Source: Ypsolopha sequella
Lineage: Eukaryota > Arthropoda > Insecta > Lepidoptera > Ypsolophidae
Reading direction: 5' to 3'
NCBI GenBank assembly: GCA_934047225.1
Contig: OW204001.1
Location: 7,486,201-7,550,200, forward strand
Length of the DNA: 64,000 nt
Part shown: piece after piece, positions 41,960 to 53,371 of the stretch
Numbering within the stretch: position 1 is the stretch's first letter
How the letters are laid out: each line of letters opens with the position of its first letter
Notes under the pieces: model-generated
Database searches by the model: none
Seen by the model: only the letters and a program-made list of their open reading frames with translations
What the model was told of the DNA's origin: nothing
Translations under genes and position numbers: made by a program

Positions 41960-42073
41960 ATGGAAGGGTTTTCCAGGAATGAAATTCCTAACATTTTTCT
42001 AATTATATCGTTTATCTTCAGTATCCCTAGCTCCAACTTCTTTGTAGAGAGGATTTTTTCGCTGAGGCGTTAA
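41960..42073 (+). pseudogene. hAT transposase C-terminal motif, fragment
   Basis: A 37-codon frame reads FIFSIPSSNFFVERIFSLRR and then a stop. The SIPSSN-x2-VER-x-FSL string is the signature of the hAT dimerisation region. After the stop a shifted frame continues plausibly (TPELIKNELITVFN), so one base was probably gained or lost near 42068. Upstream coding sequence is missing or displaced by the family-C insertion. The remnant is distinct from that at 23504. Confidence 0.75.
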
Positions 42074-42354
42074 AATGTACCCCGGAGTTGATAAAGAACG
42101 AATTAATTACCGTTTTTAACAATGTTTATTGAATTGAATTTCACAAATATGAGAAATCAAACAAAGATATATTAAAACATACACGATCTTCTTTAAAATA
42201 TAACTAGCAATAAAAACATATAAAAATAATAACGTACAATACTTGTTTTTCATTTGTCCTTGTCCCGTTTTTCTTTACCAAATTTAGCATTTCTCCCACA
42301 CAAGATCAAAAAAGAATCTGGCAACCCTGACACAAACAGTTCGACTAGATGAGA

Positions 42355-42638
42355 AAACCGGCCAAGTCCGTAACATTATCTATAAAAACGGAAAAAAAAC
42401 ATGTCTGTTGTATGGGAGCCCCCTTAAATATTTATTTTATTCTGTTTTTTAGTATTTTTTGTTATAGCGGCAACAGAAATACATCATCTGTGATAATTTC
42501 AACTATCTAACTATCACGGTTCATGAGATACAGCCTGGTGACAGACGGACAGACGGACAGACAGACAGACAGACGGACAGCGGAGTCTTAGTAATAGGGT
42601 CCCGTTGGTTACGCTTTGAGTACGGAACCCTAAAAAGG
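42355..42638 (+). mobile_element. Short retroposon L, plus-strand copy with expanded GACAGACG tract
   Basis: AAAACCGGCCAAGTCCG to GAGTACGGAACCCTAAAAAG. About 25 bp around GCGAGTCGGACTCGC are deleted near the 5' end. GACGGACAGACGGACAGACA at 42543-42580 is an expanded microsatellite; other copies have only one or two units. Confidence 0.85.
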
Positions 42639-42639
42639 G

Positions 42640-43340
42640 CCATGCTTGTTTTAAAGTGACCTTATCACAATGGAAGTGCGACGTGGTAACAAACTGTATT
42701 CCTTAATTTCACAAGCTTTGACAATTCTAATGGAATTACTTACAGGTGTGTCACCATAATACAATAAAATTGTTTGTATTCAAAGTACAGTCGACGGCAA
42801 GGAACGTGCTTATAAAAAGGGTTTCATCCGTCTCCGATACAAGCGTGGGCACGTTTCCTAAATAATGCTAATAATTCTCGGAAGTTAAGTTGTAACTTTG
42901 TTTTGTAAAAGAGATGTGAAGTTCCGTTATAAAGAAGTTACAGTACTCCCAAAGTAATAATGGGCATAGAAATCTTCGCCACTGTTCGGCAAAGTTCGTA
43001 TTTCCCTACACTTTCTATACAACCAATAAGGTCACGTGGTACATACGGTCGCTCGGCTATAGATTTGTATACAGTGCTTTAACTGCTTTTATTAGTCTCA
43101 TGGTCAAATAAGGGCAATTTTCAGTAAGGGCAAATAAAAATACATATTCGACTAGCACTCCGGCATAAATAGAGTATAAAAACTTTTTCAAATTTGCAAA
43201 CCTCACTTGCAAGTCTAGCAACGTTGGAAAAATATTTAAATAAGATGCATACCTATTTACTTACATAAACGCCAGGGTTACCAAGTGAAGTGATAGCTTT
43301 TCTAATAGATGTAATTAACAGAAAAAGAGGTGGGTTTGTT
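42640..43340. other. Stretch without recognised feature
   Basis: AT-rich, no long frame, no partner in the window. Confidence 0.4.
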
Positions 43341-43343
43341 GTC

Positions 43344-43677
43344 TCATTTTTAGGGTTTCGTACCCTAAGGGCAAATCGGAGCCCTATGATTGTCACTCCG
43401 CTGTCCGTCTGTCTGTCTGTCTGTCCGTATGTCACGGGTCCTTAGCTCTTAGACGGAATGAGATAGAAACCTGCAATTGTTATATGTTGTGTAAAATATT
43501 TACCCAAAACAGAGTTTAGAATTTAAAATGTAATCAAATTAATTTTTAGGGGGGGGGGGGGGCTCATTCATAAAAATGGAGCCAAAAAAATGATTTTTTC
43601 TTACCCTAGCATGTGGGATGTCATTGTCTAGAGGAACCCTAAAAGAGCGAGGCCCGACTCGCACTTGGCCGGTTTTT
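43344..43677 (-). mobile_element. Retroposon L-like, diverged subfamily
   Basis: Minus strand: AAACCGGCCAAGTGCGAGTC at the start, GGTACGAAACCCTAAAAATG at the end. The middle differs from other L copies and holds a poly-G run (43550-43562 on plus). The CTGTCTGTCTGTCTGTCC tract is at about 43400-43425. Confidence 0.75.
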
Positions 43678-43846
43678 CAATTTCAAAGGTTTCAACTTTT
43701 AAAATATTTATGGTAAATCGTGTAACACTTGAAACTGAGTGAAGACAGAAACTAATAAAATCGAACTAAAAAATTAACAATATACCTACGGCTAAAATAC
43801 TTACTAAAGTTCATTTGACTGCAATAATATTTTTTCAAGACCGGTT

Positions 43847-44050
43847 TCTCAGCCAGATTGTTTTCACAACCCGGCTTTTTCTAATTAATCGAAACAAAGC
43901 AGTAACATTCAAAATTCACTAAATATTTATTCAACAAAACCTTATTACCTATTTATTGTGTATGTTGCGATGGCAAAGTTACCACTGGTTTCTGTAAATT
44001 AGAATTTCAACATGTTTTAATTTAAAAAGTTTAAAAACCACTCTTAAACA
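43847..44050. repeat. Family H, internal fragment
   Basis: TTTTTCTAATTAATCGAAAC, AAAACCTTATTACCTATTTA and AAAGTTACCACTGGTTTCTG match 54545-54720 and 25600-25800. It ends near ACCACTCTTAAAC, a decayed H end. Confidence 0.6.
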
Positions 44051-44305
44051 AAATAAAATCCTATTAAGTCACGTAAATTCAAAAACACTGTAATTCTTCT
44101 ATACGATTTCGATGCAAAGTCAATACAAAGGTGACGTCCAGTTCTAGGGTTGTACAAAAAGTCCCGCCACACGCCCAGACCACGGTGGTCTGTGCAACTG
44201 ATCCACGGAATACACAGACCTTGTGACCGGGTTCAATAAGAATACGTCGATGATTTTGAAACTAATTAAATAAGATAACTAATTAATCAGTTTCTACAAA
44301 AAACA

Positions 44306-44478
44306 GGTGGTAGAGCTGATGCCGGGCTCGACTGTGGAGGTACCACCATCTCATCTTACTTGGAAACCCCCTCGAAGTAATTCGGGGGAGAGTAAGAGGA
44401 CAGCTCACATGAAAAAAACCAGGAGGCCCACCATGCCTGGGACCGAGTGGATGAACTAGGCTGATGGATGGATTGGAT
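44306..44478 (+). mobile_element. Retroposon S, internally deleted copy
   Basis: Begins GGTGGTAGAGCTGATGCCGG and ends GAACTAGGCTGATGGATGGA. More than 150 bp between GGGACCGA and GTGGATGAACTAG are missing. TACAAAAAACA (44295-44305) and TATAAAAAACA (about 44478-44488) are a near-perfect target duplication. Confidence 0.8.
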
Positions 44479-44521
44479 ATAAAAAACATACTAGATAACA
44501 TATTAGATAACTAATTAACAT

Positions 44522-44562
44522 CACATTCGACTGATGACGGCCCCATACGCTGAAATATAGTA
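44522..44562 (+). repeat. Hammerhead-like hairpin, copy 2 (decayed)
   Basis: CGACTGATGACGGCCCCATA then CGCTGAAATATAG. The CTGATGA and GAAA blocks of a hammerhead core are present, but the stem between them is broken by mutation. Confidence 0.45.
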
Positions 44563-45024
44563 GTATAATAATAGTAGTAATAACTAATTAATCAGTTTCT
44601 ATAAAAAAAACATACTGATATGAAACATCACACTGAGATATTAAAAAAATTAATGAAAAATGAAACAAGTAATTAGGAAGTTAGCGACCACCTCAATAGT
44701 CAAATAACATTAACGAAATTTTTATTCAGAAAACACAGCATATTCAAATATGATTTGAAGTTTGATTGATGTATCGACCTGGATATCGACTCATATCTTG
44801 CCTTTTCCGATATATCGGCAAAAGCTCCGATACGCCGGCATCTGATATATCGTATCGATATCGGCTGCAACCCTAATTTGAACTTTTCACTAGGGTCAAC
44901 TAAAGGGATATATACTTGTATGTATAAATGAACGACATAAATAATGGTTCCCACTTTTAGGCTTAGGTTTAAAATTAATAGCAAACTTATGAAATGTCCG
45001 TTTTGTAAGGAGAAATTGAAAAAA

Positions 45025-45390
45025 AAACTAAATTTTCAGCACTAACATTTCTGCATTTTTATAGGGATGACAAATCCAAATTTTATATTTTTTTATGTGT
45101 TTGAATAAGACAACATTAATCTAACAGCAACATTAAATTAATTTTGAAAAGTGTCAGCTGTAAAAAATTATTACGAATCTCATCATGGAAATGGATGGCA
45201 TTTAGGACGAACTGTTTTTGAAGATATAATTTTAGTTATCAAACGGACACGAAAAAAAAAATTCGTAGAAGTAAAGTTTCAAACAAAAAACAAATAATGG
45301 AAATTGCTATTAAATTCCAGGAATTATGAACTCGACAATATGTAAGAAATTTTCGGCAATTTCATAGGTTTGCATCCAATCCTTTGCACT
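45025..45390 (-). repeat. Dispersed repeat R3, inverted copy
   Basis: On the minus strand matches 57490-57830 and 63720-64000: AGTTCATAATTCCTG, ATTATTTG-TTTTTGTTTGAAA, GTTCGTCCTAAATGCCATCC, GCTGACACTTTTCAAAATTA. Third copy of part of the large duplication. Confidence 0.75.
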
Positions 45391-45581
45391 GTAATATACT
45401 TTCAGTATAAATTAACTTTGAAAATAATGGTTTTCACTATAGGCTGCCGGTAGGTCAGGTTAGAAGGTTACCGTCATATATTTATAACAGTTACTTTTTT
45501 TTGCCAGTGGTTTGCTTTTTGCCACTGATTTCTGCCAAAATGTTTACTCTGTTGATTGTTGGCACTTGGTGGAACTTGCAA

Positions 45582-46622
45582 TATACAGGGTGGAAAAAAT
45601 GAAAGGGCCCTGGAGGGGAACTACCTTAAATGCTTTAGTTAGCTCATTTTACTGAAAGGAAACATTCCTTTATTTTTTAAAAGAAACAAAACTGCATTCA
45701 AAGATCTTCTAAAATTAGCTTATCTCACCCGGGAACTGAACCAACTAAAAATTTAAAAAATAAACCCTCGCTATTTTATTATACGAATCGGTAGGATTAT
45801 TGTTCAGGATAAAATTTGTCTACTAAACTAAAGTCTTACACTCATCTGTTGTACGAGATACCCATGAAATTGAATATTTATTACAAGTTCTTTATTAACA
45901 AAACCTCGTACTGTTCACTTGTAAAGTAATAATTATACGCCATTATTACACAATGACAGCACGGAATGAAAGCAAAACAAAACAAAATTTGAATTTCGAA
46001 CGAATACTTTTATCGATTTTTAAAATGTTGTTATGGTTCGAACTTCAAATTTGTTGCTCCGCGTTGCAAAAAAAATACGTTCCTTTTTTAAACTTTTCGT
46101 CAGTACGCCTAGTGCAAGAAGTAATTGTGCTCTGCATACATTTATTATTACCATTTAACGATTTTCTTATTGAAGTATTCAACAAGGTACTTAAGATAAA
46201 TAACATTAGCAAGCTTGTATTTCATATGATGTCTTTGGATGTAAGAGAGATAAGAAAATTATAACGTGTCATTTACTTGTTACAAGTGAACAGTACTAGG
46301 TATTGTTAACAAAGAACTTGTAATAAATATTTAATTTCATGAGTATCTCGTACAACAGATGAGTGTAAGACCAAATGTTTATTAGACAAATTTTATTCTG
46401 AACAATAATCCTACCGATTCGTATGATAAAATAGCGAGGGTTTTTTTTTAAATTTTTAGTTGGTTCGATTCCCGGGTGAGACAAGCGAATTTCAGAATAT
46501 CTTTGAATGCAGTTTTGTTTCTTTTAAAAAATAAAGGAATGTTTCCTTTCAGTAAAATGAGCTAACTAAAGGATTTAAGGTAGTTCCCCTCCAGGGCGCT
46601 TAAATTTTTTCCAGCCTGTATA
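45582..46622. mobile_element. Element with about 345-bp inverted arms (TATACAGGGTGG ends)
   Basis: Arms at 45582-45930 and 46275-46622: TATACAGGGTGGAAAAAAT, GGAGGGGAACTACCTTAAAT and TAGTTAGCTCATTTTACTGA recur in complement at the right. TA edges fit mariner-type insertion. Each arm carries a B-box-like GGTTCGATTCCCGGG (46460) or its altered complement. The 345-bp middle has a 103-codon frame (45953-46264) without recognisable domain. Confidence 0.85.
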
Positions 46623-46624
46623 AT

Positions 46625-47295
46625 GAACAGAAAATCACTTATACTATCCCACAAATTTATTCTGGCAATATTATTTATTTTTATGCCAATGTCAAGTCAG
46701 CAAATTGTGGAAAGTATTATTTTTGGAGGTCCGTAATATTTGTATATTAAAATAATGTTTGTATAATTTTTTTGGAGCACGTTACACTTTTTTATTGTTA
46801 TTTCCATTCATTTTAAAGTAAGTTTAAATGTCAACTAAGTATAAAAGTTTCCGACGGATCAAACAGTTATATTCTGATGCAATTCAGAATAACTTATTTT
46901 ACATAACACGCACTAACAGATTCTAACAGAACTAACTGTTATTCATTTGCCAACGCAAGTTACCAAATTAAATGAAACGGTTATGGCTGCGGTCGACAAC
47001 TAACTGAACGGTTAGCGTGGGCTGTGTTCGATTAACAGGGCTCCAGTTATACTTGTTTCTTGAATGTTTATTTGATCAGTTTGTTTTTTTTTCTATTTAC
47101 ATACATACAATATACTCACGCCTGTCTTCCAGAGGCAAAGATTACATATTTCCTTCTGCTACGATCCAGAGACACCTCTTACGCATCTTCTACATCAATC
47201 AAACTAGTCATACAAGTTCTCATACTCCAGGTACTTTTGACGTTGCCCTTCTTCAGTATGTCGTCAATTTGGTCAGCATACGTTCTAGGGCGGCC
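46625..47295. other. Stretch without recognised feature
   Basis: AT-rich with a local AGATTCTAACAGAACTAACTG region. Frames at 47017-47370 are long-ish (117 codons) but resemble nothing known and run into the repeats that follow. Confidence 0.4.
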
Positions 47296-47298
47296 CTA

Positions 47299-47342
47299 TT
47301 TAAGAGCGATTTAGCAGCCGGATTGTGCAAAACCCACCTTGG
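47299..47342 (+). mobile_element. Family H, left-end fragment
   Basis: TTAAGAGCGATTTAGCAGCC then GGATTGTGCAAAACCCACC, the H terminus, breaking off at the start of repeat R1. Confidence 0.7.
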
Positions 47343-47640
47343 TCTAAACCAACTTAAAATGCTGTTTTAACTTTGTTTTTTGTTTAAAGTTTTTGTTTTT
47401 TTTATTTTCTCTGTTTGTGTAGCAACAAATAAAGGTTTTCTTTCTTTCTTTTCTTTCTTTCTTTGGACCAGATCAAGACCAATTGTGCATTAAATTTTAA
47501 ACTCATACTTTATAAACCTCATTAATGCCGAACTATTGGTGTTTAGTTTAGTGCCACATAACAAAATGTTTTTCAATCTTTAACGTCTAAACAAGAAATA
47601 CAAAGTTAAGTTATACACGTTGTGCTAAGGGACTTACGTT
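47343..47640. repeat. Dispersed repeat R1, copy 2, with a retroposon tail inside
   Basis: Matches 45-240 (ACTTAAAATGCTGTTTTAAC, GACCAGATCA, AATTGTGCATTAAATTT, AGTTAAGTTATACACGTTGT). About 90 bp (47374-47463) are absent from copy 1: a stretch ending CAACAAATAAAGGTTTTCTT and then a TTTC microsatellite, which looks like a 5'-truncated LINE end. Confidence 0.75.
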
Positions 47641-48665
47641 TAACCTTAAATGTCTTTTTGCTATAAAACAGTAACTGCTGATCCGACGTGAACAAGAGAA
47701 AAGCGTTGTTATAAGAATTTATAAATAAAAAAATCGAATCGAGTATGTAAGTAGTTCAATTTTTGTAGCACTGATACACAATTATATAGAGACATATACT
47801 TGCGATTGTCGGCCCTCGGTGAAACTTGAAACGCATCTTGAATTAAAAACACAAATACTATCAAGACGTAAAACACACGTTATAAATTAGTGCCAAGTTT
47901 TTCCCCTACTCACGTATCGCAGCCATCTTAGACGCGATTCTAGCTAAACCCCCTCGGGGCAAACATGAATAAAAACAAAAACAATAGACTCATAGACCTT
48001 TAAAAAAAAACAATAGAATCATAAAATTTAAAACTATCATAGACTTTAAAAAAATTAAAAGATTCTCTGTCCCCCTCTTTCAAAGCAAAGCTGAAAAGGC
48101 CAAAAGGCAGACAGCAAAAAATAAAGAATTAAAAAAAGTAGTTTCACTATTAAAAGTGTATTCACTATAAATAGTGAAAGTTCTAGTACAAGTGCTTCAA
48201 GAAATTATATATAGGTTTTACATTAGTGACGTCATTCCTTACAGAAGATTATTACAACATTAAGTAGCGCATTCACATGTCTTTCTTCATCCTGTAATCG
48301 CTACTGAAGAAGTTGCGACTGCGAGAAACAACGAAATTCTTTTTTCGTAAATACGCAACCCGAAAAACATGTTTTGGCCTATGGTTTTGTTTAACTGCTT
48401 GCAATTTAGTCGATGGCTGTATTACTTCGTAAGCACGGGTAAAACAAAACGTATATGCAAATATTCACACGTACAATATATGAATATGTACGCTGCACAT
48501 ACATTTTGAAGTATTTAACGAGTTTTGCAGCTTAGCATAATATTTGCTTTTAAACTCAAGGTGAGTTGGTGACACGCATCTTAATAGGTAAGACAATATT
48601 GTGTAGACGTCTAATATATCTTACTGTGAATTAGCATGAACGCAGCTTTGTACTGCAATATTTGG
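47641..48665. other. Stretch without recognised feature
   Basis: AT-rich; 47960-48065 repeats AATAGA-CATAGACTTTAAAAAA-like words. No frame or repeat partner found. Confidence 0.4.
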
Positions 48666-48669
48666 CTTA

Positions 48670-49092
48670 TTAAGTTGATATGCGAAAAAAATACGGGTGT
48701 TTCTTTTCTGTGTATTTCATGATATACACGGAAAATATTAATAAATATCTGGTATATGCATTTTGACTATATAATCCAGGGTTTTGAAATTGGAAAACAT
48801 GTTTGGATAAAATTTCCTCGATAGAAATAATTGTTGAAATGAGGTCTTCAAACATACTTTTTCTCCTCGTTTGACTAATAGGAACCATATACAGAACTCA
48901 AACATATTTTATTAGGTGTATTTCAACAATGTCTCGAGATCTGATATTTCAAATTTTGCTAGCTATTTTAGTTTAAAAAAAAAAAACATAAAACCAACTT
49001 TTTCCCTTTTGCCCTGAATTCGCCCCTCTCGCACTGCACGATTTTTCGCTTGGAGTGACAGTGACAAAAATAAAATTCGCACAGCCTCTTAA
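48670..49092 (+). mobile_element. TTAA element, family B, copy 3 (complete)
   Basis: TTAAGTTGATATGCGAAAAA at the left, ATTCGCACAGCCTCTTAA at the right, TTAA at both edges. The A-D core is inverted at about 49018-49065 (CCCCTCTCGCACTGCACG). The second block, CTCGATAGAAATAATTGTTG and AAATGAGGTCTTC, is near 48818-48850. Confidence 0.9.
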
Positions 49093-49207
49093 AATGACAG
49101 CAAATTACAAAGAGAACAAAGCAAAGTCAGCAATCTCCACTTTTGGCTTTGCTTTTATACCCCTCATTCTACAGAATGTTACTAAACAAGCAAGACTGAC
49201 TCGACTT

Positions 49208-49461
49208 TGACTGACTCGACTCGACCAGCCCCCCTATTGTGTATCTTTAGTTGCCAACTGCACGAGGTGCCTATCATCAAAAACATAGCTAAAAACTGAA
49301 ATTTCAAAATTGCCTTTAGTGGGTATTGAACTATTAACAATCTGTGTCGTCACTTCAAGTGCGAAAATATCCTTAGGACATCGGAATTCGATAGTATATC
49401 TATGTTTTTGATGATAGACACCCAGTCCAGAAGGCAACTAGAGATACACAATAGGCCCGCA
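49208..49461. mobile_element. MITE M, stand-alone copy
   Basis: CCAGCCCCCCTATTGTGTAT at the left, CACAATAGGCCCGCAGG at the right; same interior as M in family A. Flanking GACTGACTCGACTCGACC is not family-A sequence. Confidence 0.85.
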
Positions 49462-49689
49462 GGACTTTACTTACAACAAAAACAATTACCATCAAGATCA
49501 GGGTACCTGGGCAGCAATGCCATCTTGCGGGTCTGAGTGCGCCTAATATTGTAAATAAACTTCGGGGTAGCGCAGGAAGTACCCGCAGGGTGGCCTCTAC
49601 ATTTTTTTTTTTATTTTTTCTGTTAAAGTAGGTTAAGCTCATTCATAATTATGTCATAAGGTTGTATATATTTTATGTCATTTACTGTT

Positions 49690-49745
49690 TATAATTCGAC
49701 TGATGCCGGCCCCAAAGTGGGCCGAAATATATTTCGAAAATAAGT
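49690..49745 (+). repeat. Hammerhead-like hairpin, copy 3
   Basis: TCGACTGATGCCGGCCCCAA then AGTGGGCCGAAATATATTTC. A strong GGCCCC/GGGCC stem sits between CTGATGC and GAAA. As in copy 1, the last base of the conserved CUGANGA is C. Confidence 0.55.
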
Positions 49746-49749
49746 TTTA

Positions 49750-50490
49750 TACACTGTTTTAATTAAACAAAAAATTCAAAAAAATAGATGCTCTATGTAG
49801 CAACATATATATATTTATTTCATTCTAAAGAATAAATTCAATAATAGTTCGTTGACAACGCATCACAACCACAACCTACAATATACCTGAATGAAAATTG
49901 TGTCCATTGTTGAAATTTTTCCTAAAATGCTTTTATTTATCAGGATTCTTTTGTGTGCGTCAGATTCCTTGAAACTTATCTGCATTCCTGAACCAATATT
50001 CAGTCAAGACAATCCTTGATAGTTTCAAGTGATCCGATAGATTACACAACTTCTGCTAAGCTTTAAGCAGGTAATCCTAATAAATTCAAAGCCAAGTAGA
50101 TACAATCACCACGATAAATAATAAAGAAGCCACTGAATCAGTAGGTCGCCACTCCATCAAGGCTGCCTGTCAAATCTGGTGCCCGATATGGAGTAAATGA
50201 CAGCCTCCGATTATAATAAGATTAGGATGCATTCCCTGAATTACTTAGCGGTTCTACCTACTGGTTTATCTTGTTATTGGGTTATGGCTTTAAGGCGAGT
50301 TTATTCAAAGAAATTGATCCTGCTCCACTCCAACGCTTTTTGCGATGCCGGGAAATGCAAGTAATCGCGTATCCAACGGCCTGATATTAAGATCAAAGAG
50401 TGAAATATGACGTATATTTTTTCACCATTTTACTATCACAATTTCACGGTTTAAAATGAGTTTGAAAAATTGGGAAAATACCTCCGAATA
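49750..50490. other. Stretch without recognised feature
   Basis: AT-rich, no long frame, no partner in the window. Confidence 0.4.
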
Positions 50491-50493
50491 TTG

Positions 50494-50648
50494 GTCGATT
50501 CGGTGTAACATGTTTTAACTTATTTGATAGGACTAAACTTTATTTAAGTGCTCTGTCTTTTTCTTACTGTATCGAAAAGACAAAGACGGGACGCTTAAAA
50601 TAAGGTTAGTCCTGTCAAATTAGTTATGTCGTGTTACACCGAATCGAC
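50494..50648. mobile_element. Palindromic MITE (GTCGATTCGGTGTAACA ends)
   Basis: GTCGATTCGGTGTAACATG at the left and CGTGTTACACCGAATCGAC at the right; arms continue through ATTTGATAGGACTAA and TTAGTCCTGTCAAAT to a GTCTTT/AAAGAC centre. A TATTTGACAGGACTAAAG fragment at 58389 is related. Confidence 0.85.
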
Positions 50649-50698
50649 ACCATTGAGCACTTCATTTGCATCAACTCGTAGTACACTTGTAGCTTCAT

Positions 50699-50931
50699 CG
50701 GGCCTATTATGTATCTCTAGTTGCCAACTTAACTGGGTGCCTATCATCAAAAACACAGATATACTATCGAATTCCGATTGTCTAAGGATATGTTCACACT
50801 TGAAGTGACGACACAGTTAGTAAATAGTTCAATACCCACTAAAGACAATTTTGAAAGTTCATTTTTTATCTATGTTTTTGATGATAGGCACCAAGTCTAA
50901 TTGGCAACCAAAGATACAGAATAGGGGGGCT
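50699..50931. mobile_element. MITE M, stand-alone copy
   Basis: CGGGCCTATTATGTATCTCT at the left, GATACAGAATAGGGGGGCTG at the right. Orientation as in the 21807 copy. Confidence 0.85.
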
Positions 50932-50934
50932 GGT

Positions 50935-52095
50935 CACTCATTTTCTTGCTGCGTTCCGCATCATAGAGGTAATATTCTCCCTCTCTCTCCGAGTTTTATT
51001 GTGTTTTCTGAAATCTTGCGTTCCTTTTCACATTTTTATGTTGTTAACCAGGGTTAAAACGAGATGTGTTTTATATATTTTTGAACTACTTACTTTTAAC
51101 AGTACCTTTATACGTTCATAGAAATTAAACCTACACCACCCTGCTGGGTATGGTAAATATGTAATTGACAGCTAGTGTGGTTATAGGCCTCTTCTTTGGT
51201 ATACATCTCGCCCCTCCCAAAAACGCCCAGGAATTTGACTAGGATTCGATTTAAAAAAAGTGAGTTTTTAGGTGCCTCAAGGCACGTTTTATTATTGTTT
51301 ACAGCGTGCTCCGACCCATGGCTGTTATACGACAACCGACACATCATTTCTCACTCAAAAAACGTTTGACGGTGAAATTTTTAAGAAAGTATCCTTTAAA
51401 GTACTAACTAAATTCTTTGTGTTTGACCACATCAAGCTATACACTTGCAGTACGACATTAGCCCCTACAGAGAATATAAGATAGGTACAAAGTCCAATGT
51501 GTCTCCACTGCACATTAATACAAAAAAAAAATGAAACATCGACAAATTCGATTTTTTTTGACCGAATGAAGTATAACGGTTTGAAGATGTATCTAAAATT
51601 TATATTTTTTTTGACATAAAATATCACAATTTCATGGTTTAAAATTAATAACACAGGAGACAAAACTGGGACAAGCCCCCTTCAAAAATGGATAATACAA
51701 AATTGGCTATGCAAATTAAGCAGTCAAGATTTATAAAAGCCAAAAGCTTTAACAGCATTGAATCAACACAGTTTGGTTACAAACATTAACTACGTATAGT
51801 ATAAGCTAGCTAACAATATGACATCCCATAAAGCTACTACCAGTCCAACAAGCAATGAAAATTAAACGCTATGCAAATTAGGAGCTACACCCATAGACAA
51901 AGTAGCTGGCACGTAAGCTAAAATACAAATAAATGAAGAATTTAATTTATTTATTTTAGTGAAAACTTAGACTCCATCACACAGTATGATGACTAGATTG
52001 AGGGACAGGATATTCATAACCAAGGACACAGTTGTACATAACCCTAAAAGTGAGATACAAAGGTTACAACTTATAACCTCCTTATACAAATGGAA
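50935..52095. other. Stretch without recognised feature
   Basis: Mixed composition with short frames on both strands (up to 102 codons at 51355-51663), none of a known family. A small symmetric GTGCCTCAAGGCAC lies near 51272. Confidence 0.4.
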
Positions 52096-52099
52096 GTGC

Positions 52100-52281
52100 C
52101 TGGCGTTCACAGAACTTTTTGCTGGAAAAGCAAAATTTTCACTCTAGGGTAGACATTGTCTACCCTGGCTTCATACAATTTTTTTATTTTCAAAGTGGTA
52201 TTTAAATTTTTTAATATTTTTTTTATTGCTGTTCTTGAAAAATTGTTTGCTTTTCCAGCAAAAAGTTCTGTGCACGCCACT
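52100..52281. mobile_element. hAT-type palindromic MITE (GTGGCGTGCACAGAA family), copy 2
   Basis: CTGGCGTTCACAGAACTTTT to AAAAGTTCTGTGCACGCCAC, shorter than the others because part of the left arm is deleted. The central GGGTAGACATTGTCTACCC palindrome is perfect here. Confidence 0.85.
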
Positions 52282-52423
52282 CGTGCCTATAGAAATTTGA
52301 AATATCCAATCACTGAAATTAGCATTTTAATATCTTGTTTGTTTATTTGATAAATTAGTAACCGCATGACTCTGATCAGCAACGTACTCCGATAAAGCGT
52401 TTGTAGTAACATGCAACCGTCAC

Positions 52424-52554
52424 GCGATGCGACTTAGTTGAATCACAAGTGTGAGGAGCGTGGCATAATGTTTAATCGAAAAACATCGTGTCACGCTCTT
52501 CGCACTTGTGATTCCACTTAGTCGCGCGCGATTAAACACTGTGCTACGGTTACT
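52424..52554. mobile_element. Hairpin element (GAATCACAAGTG arms)
   Basis: GAATCACAAGTGTGAGGAGC at the left, GCTCTTCGCACTTGTGATTC at the right, with outer complementarity through ACTTAGT and CGCG. Arms about 60 bp. Single copy. Confidence 0.75.
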
Positions 52555-52574
52555 GGGCTTTATATCTAGAAACA

Positions 52575-52820
52575 GGTCAATTCCAATAAGCATTTTTCCT
52601 TATGTCAAATTTAGTGTTAAATGAGATTCCTATATGGCACTGTCGTATTCTCTAGCAACACAGTCAAAGAAAAAATGTGCACCGATTCCAAACAAACGAA
52701 AAACCACTTTGACATTGATTGCTACGAAACATATTTTATATATGGTGACATGGACAGCGACATCTGGAGGAAAGCTAGGAACTAAGAAAAAAAAAAACAA
52801 CGAGAAAAACGCTCATGAGC
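52575..52820. repeat. Dispersed repeat R2, copy 2
   Basis: Partner of 29468-29715; long shared run around ACCACTTTGACATTGATTGC and CATATTTTATATATGGTGAC. Confidence 0.75.
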
Positions 52821-53371
52821 CAAAGCTACTGGCATATAACTACTATATAAATATTCTGTCCAACGCGCCAAACCAGTTGCTTGTGTAGTTAGATTTATTA
52901 AAACTGTCGTTGGTATCCACAATTTATTAGGTAGCGTGGCGTAAGACCATGGCATATTACCAGCCATATATCCGAATATCTAAATATCTGAATGTCCGTT
53001 GGGATTTGGTAGCTAAACGACAATAAATTGGTATTCTGGTGACGGCTCGTGGTCTCCACTCTTGCGCAGCGTTGTTCATTTATCTACTGTCGTGGTCAAA
53101 AGTGATTGACAAATCGAAATGTCATTAGAGTTGAATTTAAAAAATGCTGAAGCTGAACCTTAGCTTAAATATTCTTTATAACGAAAATAGTAACCTTAAA
53201 GTATTATCGGGGAAAATTAAGTTGGACACACTTTTCACCGTTATCACGATTGTATTACGAGTGGAAAATGAGCTTGCAACCTTTTCCCCATGGTGCATGC
53301 TCATCACAATTTTCAAGAAATAAGCTTTTCATCTATTTGTAAGATTCTAGCGTCTAGCCACCAGTCTAATA

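Larger units (their letters stand above)
41449..42330 (+). mobile_element. hAT element remnant with nested family C element
   Basis: TAGGGTTGCCAGGTGTCCCG at the left, ATCTGGCAACCCTGA at the right; GTCCCGTATTT repeats on the left and CTTGTCCCGTTTTT on the right. No target duplication is visible. The interior has a hAT C-terminal coding remnant and the family-C insertion at TTAA. Confidence 0.8.
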
